In this document: positions 35,255 through 43,345 of the stretch, one piece after another
Layout: every line of letters begins with the position of its first letter
How positions within the stretch are numbered: the stretch's first letter is position 1
NCBI RefSeq assembly: GCF_001558155.1
Contig: NZ_LOAS01000022.1
Span: 1-64,000 of the forward strand
From: Aliiruegeria sabulilitoris
Lineage (GTDB): Bacteria > Pseudomonadota > Alphaproteobacteria > Rhodobacterales > Rhodobacteraceae
DNA length: 64,000 nucleotides
Direction of reading: 5' to 3'
Made by a program: the position numbers and the translations under genes
The notes under the pieces: generated by a model
Seen by the model: the letters and a program-made list of their open reading frames with translations, nothing else
Told to the model about the DNA's origin: nothing
Database searches by the model: none

Positions 35255-35938
35255 GTGACGCCGCAGGAGGCCATCACGGAAATCGCCGCGTTGGCGCAGC
35301 CAGGCAAGGCGGCCGAGATGGCGGCCTATCACAAGGTGGAGCGCCTTTACCTAGGCGTTTCCAACCCCGATATCGACCGGCTCTGCAAGGACTGGCGCAA
35401 GGCTATATCGCTTCAGGAGCGGCTGGAGCTTGCCGCGGGCCTTTGGGACAGCAATATCCACGAAGGCCGGGTTGCCGCCGCAAAGCTTCTCACCCAAGCT
35501 CGCATTCGCCCCGACGATAGCGGCGCCTGGGAGCTGATCTGTCGCTGGGTGCCGGAATTCGATGCCTGGGCCGTGGCCGATCACGCCAGTATCGCCGGGC
35601 AGAAACGGCTGGTCTGGGAGCCGTCGCGGCTGGACCGGGTCGAAGCCTGGACCCGCTCGGAGAACATGTGGAGCCGCCGTGCGGCGCTGGTCATGACTCT
35701 GCCCTGGGCCAAGAAGCCCAACCCCAAGCCGGAAGACCTGCAGATTCGGGAGCGCGTTCTTGGCTGGGCCGCGGCCTATTGCGACGAGCAGGAATGGTTC
35801 ATCCAGAAAGCCGTCGGTTGGTGGCTGCGCGACCTGTCGCGAAGGGACCCCGAGCGGGTCCGGGTCTTTCTGGCCGATCACGGAGATCGGATGAAGGGTT
35901 TCGCTCGCCGCGAAGCCGGGAAGTACCTGTCTGAATAG
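35255..35938 (+). CDS. AlkD-like DNA alkylation repair protein
   Basis: This 227-aa all-helical protein matches the DNA alkylation repair family of HEAT-repeat glycosylases (AlkC/AlkD). Landmarks are KAAEMAAYHKVERLYLGVSN, LWDSNIHEGRVAAAKLL and LWSRRAALV-like NMWSRRAALVMTLPWAKK. The start is a GTG at 35255, 4 nt after the glmS stop, so it is probably translated as part of the glmU-glmS operon. Its specificity for alkylated bases is inferred from the family only. Confidence 0.88.
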   Translation: MTPQEAITEIAALAQPGKAAEMAAYHKVERLYLGVSNPDIDRLCKDWRKAISLQERLELAAGLWDSNIHEGRVAAAKLLTQARIRPDDSGAWELICRWVPEFDAWAVADHASIAGQKRLVWEPSRLDRVEAWTRSENMWSRRAALVMTLPWAKKPNPKPEDLQIRERVLGWAAAYCDEQEWFIQKAVGWWLRDLSRRDPERVRVFLADHGDRMKGFARREAGKYLSE

Positions 35939-36287
35939 GCGCAAACCTCCCCGGATTTCCATTTCTGTCAAGAATCTCCCTCGGCGAGCGCGGAATTGAT
36001 TTACCTCAAAGAAAAATAGGTTTTTCGGATATAGTATTTTCATGGGGAGCCCGCCGAGACATGAGTGGTCCGACGATGTGAACGTGAGTGGCTCCCAAAA
36101 AAGGGCGCCCCTGCAATTTCGGGGGCGTTCCTGCTTTATGCCAATCCCCATGACAGCTTGCCCGTATCACAAGATGTCGTTTTTCGATTGCCGGGGTTGA
36201 GGATTTCTTGTGGAAAGTCGTAACTGAACCAGACCGGGCTGTTGGCACGGTCCATTCCTGTACGGTACCGGTTCCGGACCTCTTCCC
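35939..36287. other. Structured 349-nt intergenic region
   Basis: No convincing gene is present. The left part (36001-36042) is AT-rich. It is followed by an outer inverted repeat GGGAGCC (36045-36051) / GGCTCCC (36090-36096), an A6 run (36097-36102) and a G+C hairpin (36106-36127). A 52-codon frame at 36042-36200 has no recognisable features. Confidence 0.5.
36106..36127. terminator. Hairpin with T6 on the minus strand
   Basis: CGCCCC (36106-36111) pairs with GGGGCG (36122-36127). On the minus strand it is followed by CCCTTTTTT, a good intrinsic terminator; on the plus strand the tail is TTCCTGCTTT. It could end the glmU-glmS-alkD transcript or a short antisense RNA. Confidence 0.5.
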
Positions 36288-37514
36288 ATGCGCCTCCTGA
36301 TTTCTTTCGCAGCCCTCTTTCTTTCCGTGTTCCTGCTCCAGCTCTCTTCGGGCGGCGTTGGGCCGCTGGATGCGCTCTCCGGTATCCAGCTCGGTTTTTC
36401 CACCGCGCAGGTCGGCCTGCTCGGCTCGGCCCATTTCTTCGGCTTCTTCATTGGCTGCTGGTGGGCCCCACGCCTGATGGGATCGGTCGGCCATTCGCGC
36501 GCCTTCGCAGCCTTTACCGCCGCCGGAGCCATCGGGCTTATGGCGCACATGCTGGTGATCGACCCTTGGGCCTGGTCGCTGATGCGGGTGGCGACGGGGA
36601 TATGCATCGCGGGCTGCTACACGGTTATCGAGGCCTGGCTGCAATCCAAGCTGCGCAACGCGAATCGCGGCCGGGTGATGAGCATCTACCGGGTGGTGGA
36701 CATGACGGGCTCGCTCTTCGCGCAGCTGCTGATCGGCGTGCTGGAGCCGGCGAGCTATGTCTCCTACAACCTGCTGGCGATCCTGTGCTGTGCTGCGCTG
36801 CTGCCGATCACGCTTTCCACCGTCCGCCAACCCCGCACGCCGCAGGCGCCCCGGCTGCGCCCGGGCCTTGCCCTGCGATTGTCGCCGCTCTCGGCGGCGG
36901 GCGTTATCGTGGCCGCGGTGTCGAGCGCGTCCTTCAGGATGATCGGGCCGGTCTATGGACAGGAGGTCGGCCTGTCGAGCGACCAGATCGCCTGGTTCCT
37001 GGCCGCATGGGTTCTTGGGGGCGCGGTGGCGCAGTTCCCCGTCGGCTGGCTTGCCGACAAGTTCGACCGCCGCTGGGTCCTGATCGGGCTGTCGGTGGCC
37101 TCCATCGGCAGTTGCATGGCCACGATCTCCATCGGAACGGCCAGCGATGCGGTGATCTTTGCCAATGCCATGGTCTTCGGGCTGACCAGCTTCCCGATCT
37201 ATTCGGTCTCCGCCGCCCACGCGCATGACTTCGCCGAAAGCCACCAGCGCGTAGAGCTATCGGCCGCCCTGATGTTCTTTTTCGCACTCGGCGCCATCGG
37301 CGCGCCGCTGTTTTCTTCCAGCCTGATCGCGGCTTACGGTCCGTCGGCGCTGTTCATCATGATCGCGGTGGCACATGGCATACTGGTCGTCTTCGGCCTC
37401 GCCCGGATGCGCGCGCGTCCAACGGTCGAAGAGCGTACAGCCTATGTCTACGTACCGCGCACCTCCTTCACCATTGGCCGGCTGACCCGCCGCCAGCGAG
37501 AGAAACGCGATTGA
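36288..37514 (+). CDS. MFS transporter (YcaD-like)
   Basis: This 408-aa major facilitator has twelve predicted helices in two halves. The start LISFAALFLSVFLLQLSSGG, the FFGFFIGCWWAPRLM segment and the loop EAWLQSKLRNANRGRVMSIY fit the YcaD/sugar-type MFS subgroup. The C-terminus is a basic cytosolic tail (TIGRLTRRQREKRD). The substrate is unknown. It lies 77 nt upstream of the dehydrogenase gene on the same strand. Confidence 0.9.
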   Translation: MRLLISFAALFLSVFLLQLSSGGVGPLDALSGIQLGFSTAQVGLLGSAHFFGFFIGCWWAPRLMGSVGHSRAFAAFTAAGAIGLMAHMLVIDPWAWSLMRVATGICIAGCYTVIEAWLQSKLRNANRGRVMSIYRVVDMTGSLFAQLLIGVLEPASYVSYNLLAILCCAALLPITLSTVRQPRTPQAPRLRPGLALRLSPLSAAGVIVAAVSSASFRMIGPVYGQEVGLSSDQIAWFLAAWVLGGAVAQFPVGWLADKFDRRWVLIGLSVASIGSCMATISIGTASDAVIFANAMVFGLTSFPIYSVSAAHAHDFAESHQRVELSAALMFFFALGAIGAPLFSSSLIAAYGPSALFIMIAVAHGILVVFGLARMRARPTVEERTAYVYVPRTSFTIGRLTRRQREKRD

Positions 37515-37591
37515 CGGCGAGATCCGCTTGATATGCCCGACTAGCATAGTAGGGTGCGGCCAAAGACCCTTTGCATTCACAGGAGATCCGG

Positions 37592-38473
37592 ATGAGCAAA
37601 CCAACAATCGGTTTCATCGGCCTCGGCCTCATGGGCGCGGCGATGGTCGAGTGCCTTCAGGAAAACGGCTACCCGATGGTCGTCATCGCCAACCGGTCCC
37701 GCACCGCCATCGACGCCGCCGTTGCGCGCGGCGCGACCGAAGCCACCAGCACCGCCGAGTTGGCTGCGGCCAGCGATATCGTCATGCTCTGCGTCGACAC
37801 CACCGCCAACGTCGAATCCCGCATCTACGGCGATGACGGCGTTCTGGCCGGCATCCGCCCCGGCAGCGTCGTGATCGATTTCGGCACCTCGATCCCCGAT
37901 TCCACCCGCAAGATCGGTGCGGATCTGGCCGAGAAGGGCGCCACCTATCTGGACGCCCCGCTTGGCCGCACCCCGGCGCATGCCAAGAAGGGCCAGCTAA
38001 ACATCATGTGTTCTGGCGACAAGGAGGCGTTCGACAAGGTCAAGCCGGTGCTCGACGTGCTCGGCGAGAACGTCTTCCATCTCGGTGCACTCGGAACGGG
38101 GCACACGATCAAGCTGATCAACAATTTCTTCGCCATGACGACGGCCAGCGCCATGGCGGAAGCCTTCGGCATCGCCGACCGTTCCGGCATCGAGCGCGAG
38201 AAACTCTACAATGTCATGTCCAGCGGCCCGCTCCATTCCGGCATGATGGATTTCATCAAGTCCTATGCCGTTGATGGCCAGATCGACCTGGCTTTCTCGA
38301 TCAATAACGGCCTGAAGGATGTCGGGTATTTCCGCGAAATGTCCGATGCGCTCGGCGCGCCCTCGAAAATCGCCCGTGGCACCGCCGAGACCTTGAAAGA
38401 GGTTCAGGATGGCGGCCAGGGCGACCTGATGGTGCCCCAGCTCATCGATTTCCTGACCCGCGACATGAAATAA
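37592..38473 (+). CDS. Beta-hydroxyacid dehydrogenase (3-hydroxyisobutyrate dehydrogenase-like)
   Basis: This 293-aa enzyme has an N-terminal Rossmann fold (TIGFIGLGLMGAAMVECLQE), the substrate motif DAPLGRTPAHAKKGQL (a variant of the DAPVSGG signature) and the catalytic lysine in GTGHTIKLINNFF (Lys174). The altered substrate motif suggests it is not a classical MmsB or GarR, although the family oxidises beta-hydroxyacids with NAD(P). The ATG at 37592 has AGGAG. Its distance from the pyrimidine genes is about 2 kb, with no direct link. Confidence 0.88.
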   Translation: MSKPTIGFIGLGLMGAAMVECLQENGYPMVVIANRSRTAIDAAVARGATEATSTAELAAASDIVMLCVDTTANVESRIYGDDGVLAGIRPGSVVIDFGTSIPDSTRKIGADLAEKGATYLDAPLGRTPAHAKKGQLNIMCSGDKEAFDKVKPVLDVLGENVFHLGALGTGHTIKLINNFFAMTTASAMAEAFGIADRSGIEREKLYNVMSSGPLHSGMMDFIKSYAVDGQIDLAFSINNGLKDVGYFREMSDALGAPSKIARGTAETLKEVQDGGQGDLMVPQLIDFLTRDMK

Positions 38474-38576
38474 CGCGCAAAAGCGCGGGACAAAAACCCG
38501 GCCGGCTTAACGGAGTCTTCAGACAATCCGTTACATGATGCCTGTCGGGTGGGGGTTCCTGAAGAGGGGACCCAAG

Positions 38577-39158
38577 ATGATTTTGATAGGTAATGGGCCG
38601 CTCCCATTCGCGCATCCCGGCACGGGAACGCAATCGACTGGAATGCCATCTCGTGCTCTTGCGGCACAGCAAGGCGCCGCGCAGCCAGAAACCATTCCGG
38701 CCGCCACGGCGGAACGCTGCGGTCAAACGCGCAGCGTTCCGGACATGGTGAACCGCGTCGCCCTGCGTCCGGTTCTGGGCACCAGTCGCGTAGATGCCAC
38801 CGAAACCGATCCCGAAGCGCTCTATCGTCAGGCCGCACGGACAAGCGCTTCGGTCGCCTCCGAGCCGAACTCGCAAGATCGCCGCGAGGCCCCGGTCCCG
38901 CCCCTGAAAAGCTATGCCGCGGTCCCGAGCGAGATCACGGCCGAAATCCAGCGCCTGCGGCAGGAGAACGCGGACCTGAAGGCCGAACTGGCGGAACAGG
39001 AAAAGAAGCAAAGCCCGGAGGAACGCCCGGAGGCGGCTGTCGACCCTGTCGAAAAGGCGCAAGAGCCTCGCCAGAGCTCCGCCCCGGCCAGTTCGGAGCA
39101 ACCGCCCGAGCACGCCACCGAAGACCCGCAAGAGGAGGCGCAAGAGGTATCCGGCTGA
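38577..39158 (+). CDS. Protein of unknown function with a short coiled coil
   Basis: This 193-aa protein is low in complexity: a polar Ala/Pro/Thr-rich N-terminal part, one coiled-coil segment (ITAEIQRLRQENADLKAELA, about 122-150) and an acidic Pro/Glu/Gln-rich tail (EEAQEVSG end). There is no signal peptide and no domain I recognise. GAGGGG lies upstream of the ATG at 38577. It may be an adaptor or surface-linked protein, but nothing supports a specific role. Confidence 0.55.
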   Translation: MILIGNGPLPFAHPGTGTQSTGMPSRALAAQQGAAQPETIPAATAERCGQTRSVPDMVNRVALRPVLGTSRVDATETDPEALYRQAARTSASVASEPNSQDRREAPVPPLKSYAAVPSEITAEIQRLRQENADLKAELAEQEKKQSPEERPEAAVDPVEKAQEPRQSSAPASSEQPPEHATEDPQEEAQEVSG

Positions 39159-39615
39159 CAGACCGAACGGGGGGACGGCCGGCCACGCTCGCCCCCCCCT
39201 CGTGTCGAGGGGACCTACGGAGCAAATTGGCGTCTGACAGGCGGCGTCGCTGAGGTCGCGACACTTGCCGACCGGCCAGACTGGGCAACGCGGGGCGCGC
39301 TCTTTCCCGGCAATCAGAGCATGGCTGGGCACCGCTCGACTGCCCTTGGGGCAACCCGAGGTGAGTCGGTTCAGCGGCCAGCGAGATCCGAACCGACGCT
39401 TCTTCCCACGCCTTCACCGGGGCGGGCAGCGCCCAACAGAGAATCGAGGCCTGTTTTTCCAAGACATCGGGCCACTTAGCGACATTCTGTCATGAATTTC
39501 GGCGCTTTTTGCGTTATAATAAAGGGAGTCGAACCCGGCCGCCAAACGATCCAGGGCTCTCGGTCCAGAGGTCGCAATCATATTTTAAGCCGGGCGGCTT
39601 TCTGGAGGGTACGCC
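39159..39615. other. 457-nt intergenic region without a recognisable gene
   Basis: The region is G+C-rich up to about 39460 and then AT-richer. The frames I read in it are compositionally poor. It may be a decayed gene. The only signal is the -10-like box at 39515-39520. Confidence 0.4.
39515..39520 (+). promoter_or_regulatory. Perfect -10 box upstream of the exported 222-aa protein
   Basis: TATAAT occurs 96 nt before the ATG at 39616, in a short AT-rich stretch of an otherwise G+C-rich region. I cannot identify a matching -35 box. Confidence 0.35.
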
Positions 39616-40284
39616 ATGATCTTGGAATATGCACGATCGATACTCGGCAAACGGATTGGACAGCTCACTATGCTGGTATTTGCCGCCTGCCTCGCGGGAG
39701 GAACGGTTCTCGCCAGTTCGGATGAATTGGGCGGCGAAAGCTCTTATGGCGGCGAAAGAAAGGGCGAGGCCGCCTCGCAAGGTACCGCGCTGATCCTTCT
39801 CAAGCTGAAGGAAGGCAAGGAACGCTGCGCACTGATTCCGTGGATCTATCGCTATGACTGCCTTGCCCAGGGTTTCACCGAGGCCTCTCAGGCCAAGGTA
39901 CGCTACCGGGAACTTGAGCCTGCACAAGAGATCCTGGCGATGGCTGGCCAGAAGATGGCCGCGGTGGTCGAACGGCATGTCGACCCTGCGCAACCGCCCT
40001 CGCGGATCGGTAACCGCACCTACAAGGCGATCAAGCAATCCGCACGAGCCGAGGCAAATGCCGAAGCCCAAGCGGTCCTCGATGAGACCGAGAGCCTGCT
40101 GCTGCGCTCCTATGGTCCACCGAAGATGGCTGCGCATTACGAGCGGATAGCAATGGCGGTATCGTCCAGCGATGTGTTGCTACGTTCGGCCCTGGAACCG
40201 CTGCCCGGCCTGCACAACCCGGCCATCGAGGCAATTCGGCGCTTCGCCGGCCTGGCCTTGTCGTTCGGCCGCGTTTACGGCTGA
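39616..40284 (+). CDS. Exported or membrane-anchored protein of unknown function, 222 aa
   Basis: The N-terminus has a long signal-like segment (about 15-34, IGQLTMLVFAACLAGGTVLA). The mature part is mostly helical, with Cys residues in KERCALIPWIYRYDCLAQGF that may form a disulfide, and a conserved-looking IPWIYRYDCLAQGF core. Such a core occurs in small periplasmic proteins of this group, but I do not know a named family. It is followed by a G+C hairpin at 40328-40355. Confidence 0.7.
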   Translation: MILEYARSILGKRIGQLTMLVFAACLAGGTVLASSDELGGESSYGGERKGEAASQGTALILLKLKEGKERCALIPWIYRYDCLAQGFTEASQAKVRYRELEPAQEILAMAGQKMAAVVERHVDPAQPPSRIGNRTYKAIKQSARAEANAEAQAVLDETESLLLRSYGPPKMAAHYERIAMAVSSSDVLLRSALEPLPGLHNPAIEAIRRFAGLALSFGRVYG

Positions 40285-40327
40285 TCGGATCGCCAAACGT
40301 TTGCATAAAGCATAGCTCAAACGCGAC

Positions 40328-40355
40328 AGCGCCGCCCCCGGGGGGGAGCGGCGCT
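40328..40355. terminator. G+C hairpin between convergent genes
   Basis: AGCGCCGC (40328-40335) pairs with GCGGCGCT (40348-40355), with an inner CCCC/GGGG extension. There is only a weak T-tail. It lies between the 222-aa protein gene and the convergent ABC binding-protein gene. Confidence 0.5.
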
Positions 40356-40377
40356 GCCTTCGTTCATACTGGCCCGA

Positions 40378-41361
40378 TCAGTTCAGAGCCTTGTCCGTTA
40401 TCTGATGCGTCCAGGCGCCTTCCGGCTCCTTGGTGATGACCGGGTCCGAGCCGCCTCCCAGCAGCGTCTCAACGGTGCGGGTGTAATCGGCCTCGTCCAG
40501 CGTGCCGTTGGAACCGGCGGTGAGCTTGGCGATCTCGCCCATCATCCGCTTCTGGTGGGTCTCGGTCTGCGCTCCGGTCTCGTCATTGTCGAGCACGATC
40601 ATTGCCGCCTCGTCCGGGTTCTCCTCGGCGTATTTCCAGCCCTTCATGGAGGCCTTCACGAAGCGCACCATCTTGTCCTCGAAGGCCGGGTCCGCGAGGT
40701 TCTCTTCCATCACGTAGATGCCGTCCTCGAGCGTCGCCACGCCCTGGTCCTCGTATTTGAAGGTGATCAGTTCCTCCGGCGTCACGCCGGCATCGATCAC
40801 CTGCCAATACTCGTTATAGGTCATGGTCGAGATGCAATCAGCCTGGCGCTGCAGCAGCGGGTCGACATTGAAGCCCTGCTTGAGCACGGTCACGCCGTCA
40901 TCGCCGCCTTCGGTGCCGATGCCGAGCGAGGACATCCAGCTCAGGAACGGGTATTCATTGCCGAAGAACCACACGCCGATTGTCTTGCCCTTCAGATCCT
41001 CGGGCTTCTCGATCCCGGTATCCTTCCAGCAGGTCAGCATCATGCCAGAACTCTTGAAGGGCTGGGCGATGTTGACGATGGGCAGGCCCTTTTCACGCGA
41101 GGCAAGCGCGGAGGGCATCCAGTCCAGCACCACGTCGGCGCCGCCACCGGCGATCACCTGCGCCGGTGCAATGTCGGGACCGCCGGGCTTGATGGTCACG
41201 TCGAGCCCTTCCTCCTCGTAGAACCCCTTGTCGGCGGCCACATAGTAACCGGCGAACTGGGCCTGAGTGACCCATTTGAGCTGCAGCGTCACCTCGTCGG
41301 CGGCCTGCGCGGCCGTGGCAAGGGCAATGGCCGATACGGCGCCTGCAAAAATCTTCTTCAT
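40378..41361 (-). CDS. NMT1/THI5-type ABC substrate-binding protein
   Basis: This 327-aa periplasmic binding protein has a Sec signal (MKKIFAGAVSAIALATAAQA) and the NMT1/THI5 fold: VTLQLKWVTQAQFAGYYVAA, DKGFYEEEGLDVTIKPGG and LKGKTIGVWFFGNEYPFLSW. Family members bind pyrimidine precursors, riboflavin-like compounds, taurine or nitriles. It is the last gene of a minus-strand set with two permeases, an ATPase and dihydropyrimidinase, so a pyrimidine or hydantoin-like ligand is likely. The start has GGAGAGG at 8 nt. Confidence 0.93.
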   Translation of the reverse strand: MKKIFAGAVSAIALATAAQAADEVTLQLKWVTQAQFAGYYVAADKGFYEEEGLDVTIKPGGPDIAPAQVIAGGGADVVLDWMPSALASREKGLPIVNIAQPFKSSGMMLTCWKDTGIEKPEDLKGKTIGVWFFGNEYPFLSWMSSLGIGTEGGDDGVTVLKQGFNVDPLLQRQADCISTMTYNEYWQVIDAGVTPEELITFKYEDQGVATLEDGIYVMEENLADPAFEDKMVRFVKASMKGWKYAEENPDEAAMIVLDNDETGAQTETHQKRMMGEIAKLTAGSNGTLDEADYTRTVETLLGGGSDPVITKEPEGAWTHQITDKALN

Positions 41362-41396
41362 GATATTACCTCTCCGTTGTTTCCCGTTGGATGGGT

Positions 41397-42254
41397 TTAC
41401 CGGCCCCGTCTTTGTGACGGGTGCCAGAAGGTGACCCGCCGCTCGATGAGAGCGACAAGTCCGTAGAATGCCGAGCCCGCGATTGCGGCCACGAGGATCT
41501 CGGCCCAGACCATGTCGAGCGCCAGGCGCCCGACTTCGGTTGATATGCGGAAGCCCATCCCCTTGATGGGCGAGCCGAAGAATTCCGCCACGATAGCACC
41601 GATCAGCGCCAGCGTGGTTGCGATTTTCAACCCGTTGAAGATGAAGGGCATGGCCGCGGGCAAGCGCAGCTTGAAAAGCGTCTGCCAATAGGAGGCCGCA
41701 TAGGTTTTCATCAGGTCACGTTGCATCCGTTCCGTCGCCCGCAATCCCTCCACGGTGTTCACCAGGATCGGGAAAAACACCATGACAACAACCACCGCCG
41801 CCTTGGACTGCCAGTCAAAACCGAACCACATGACCAGAATTGGAGCGATACCGATGATCGGAAGGGCAGCCATGAAATTGCCCACGGGCAACAGGCCCCG
41901 GCGCAGGAAGTCGCTCCTGTCCACCAGCAGCGCCACGGCAAAGGCCGCGATCGTTCCCATCACGTAGCCCGACAGCGCGCCCTTCACGAAGGTCTGCACG
42001 AAATCGATCCAGAGCGTATGCGTGCTCTGCAAGAACTTGGCCCAGATCGCCGATGGTGCGGGCAGTATCACACTGGGCACCCCCAGCCCCTGCACCAGCC
42101 CTTCCCAGAGCACCAGCAGGCCCACGCCAAACATGACCGGAACGAAGAACCGCGAGATTGCTTGATCCCGACCGTCGCCATTGGCGACCTGCAAATTGAC
42201 ATAGGAGATCGCCAGGATCGTGGCCAGAGAACCCAAAAGCCATTCAAAATCCAT
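41397..42254 (-). CDS. ABC transporter permease (pyrimidine-type cluster)
   Basis: This 285-aa permease has about six helices and the SsuC/ThiX-type binding-protein-dependent signature (LFKLRLPAAMPFIFNGLKIA, the EAA loop that docks on the ATPase). The N-terminus (MDFEWLLGSLATILAISYVN) adds an extra helix. The ATG at 42254 is preferred over a longer frame. It pairs with the second permease upstream, giving a heterodimeric channel. Confidence 0.92.
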   Translation of the reverse strand: MDFEWLLGSLATILAISYVNLQVANGDGRDQAISRFFVPVMFGVGLLVLWEGLVQGLGVPSVILPAPSAIWAKFLQSTHTLWIDFVQTFVKGALSGYVMGTIAAFAVALLVDRSDFLRRGLLPVGNFMAALPIIGIAPILVMWFGFDWQSKAAVVVVMVFFPILVNTVEGLRATERMQRDLMKTYAASYWQTLFKLRLPAAMPFIFNGLKIATTLALIGAIVAEFFGSPIKGMGFRISTEVGRLALDMVWAEILVAAIAGSAFYGLVALIERRVTFWHPSQRRGR

Positions 42255-42347
42255 GCCCAAACCCTCCGTCTTCTTGGCGAGACTTCTCCCGCCGGAGGAT
42301 CCCGACCTCACAACGCGCGCGACCGCTGATTTCAGGGTTGAGCATAC

Positions 42348-43337
42348 TCAATGCACCATCCCCATCTTCTTCAACGTCACCCGCTGGAGCATCCCGATCA
42401 TTCCCACCAGCACCGCCGCCAGGATCGCCGCCGCGAAGAGCGCCGCCCAGATCTGCACGGTCTGCCCGTAATAACTGCCCGCCAGCAGCCGCGCGCCAAG
42501 CCCGCGCACGGCACCTGTCGGCAGCTCGCCCACGATGGCACCAACCAGCGACGCCGCCATGGCGATCTTCATCGAGGTAAAGAAATACGGCATCGAGGAG
42601 GGCAGCCTCAGCTTCCAGAATGTCTCCGATTTCGACGCGCTATAGGTCGAAAGCAGGTCAAGCTGCATGTTGTCCGGGCTGCGCAGCCCCTTCACCATGC
42701 CGACCGCAACCGGGAAGAAGCTCAGGTAAGCCGAGATCAGCGCCTTGGGCAGCAGCCCCGTTACGCCGATCGAGTTCAGAACCACGATGATCATCGGCGC
42801 GATGGCCAGGATTGGAATGGTCTGGCTGGCAATCGCCCAAGGCATCACTGCCATGTTCATCACCCTGCTATGCACGATCCCGATGGCCAGCCCGACGCCC
42901 GCCACCGTGCCGATAACGAAGCCCAGGACCGTCGCCGAGAGCGTCACCCAGCCATGGTAGATCAGCGAGCGCTTGGAAAACCCCCGCCCCGTCAGCACCA
43001 TCGCGCCAGTCGTTTTCCAAAGCTCCCGCCCCACCTGGTGCGGCGCCGGAAGCCGCGGCCGTTCCTGGTTCAGTGTGTCCGCGGCATAGCTCGGATTCTT
43101 GAACACCAACCCGATGGCGGACATGTCGCGCCGCTCCCTGGCGCCTTCGGGGTTGATCACCGCCCCGCCGCGCTCGGCTTGGGTCAGCGCCTCCTTGATG
43201 TTCATCGGCACGCAGGCCACGTACCAGAGCGCGACAATGACGGCGACGACCACGAAAACCGGCAGGACAACGTCCCGAACCGCTCGCGCCCCTGCACCGA
43301 ACCCGCCCGCCGCGGGCGCAATTGCTGCATCAGACAT
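42348..43337 (-). CDS. ABC transporter permease (pyrimidine-type cluster)
   Basis: This 329-aa permease has an N-terminal anchor helix (VVLPVFVVVAVIVALWYVAC), a periplasmic insert of about 60 residues and five further helices with the EAA loop TFWKLRLPSSMPYFFTSMKI (residues near 245-265). It is a diverged partner of the neighbouring permease. It begins 8 nt after the ATPase gene stops. Confidence 0.92.
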   Translation of the reverse strand: MSDAAIAPAAGGFGAGARAVRDVVLPVFVVVAVIVALWYVACVPMNIKEALTQAERGGAVINPEGARERRDMSAIGLVFKNPSYAADTLNQERPRLPAPHQVGRELWKTTGAMVLTGRGFSKRSLIYHGWVTLSATVLGFVIGTVAGVGLAIGIVHSRVMNMAVMPWAIASQTIPILAIAPMIIVVLNSIGVTGLLPKALISAYLSFFPVAVGMVKGLRSPDNMQLDLLSTYSASKSETFWKLRLPSSMPYFFTSMKIAMAASLVGAIVGELPTGAVRGLGARLLAGSYYGQTVQIWAALFAAAILAAVLVGMIGMLQRVTLKKMGMVH

Positions 43338-43345
43338 GGCACATC

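Noticed and set aside
35255-35260. Possible glmS-type ribozyme or riboswitch near the glmU-glmS operon
   Set aside because: glmS starts 5 nt after glmU, so there is no leader to hold one, and none is seen upstream of glmU.
36042-36200. 52-codon frame starting ATGGGGAGCCCG
   Set aside because: There is no ribosome site and no sensible protein composition, and it runs across the two inverted repeats, which better explain the region.
39265-39495. 76-codon plus-strand frame in the gap before the exported 222-aa protein
   Set aside because: The composition (Arg, Gly, Pro, Phe scattered) is shadow-like, with no start signal and no family.
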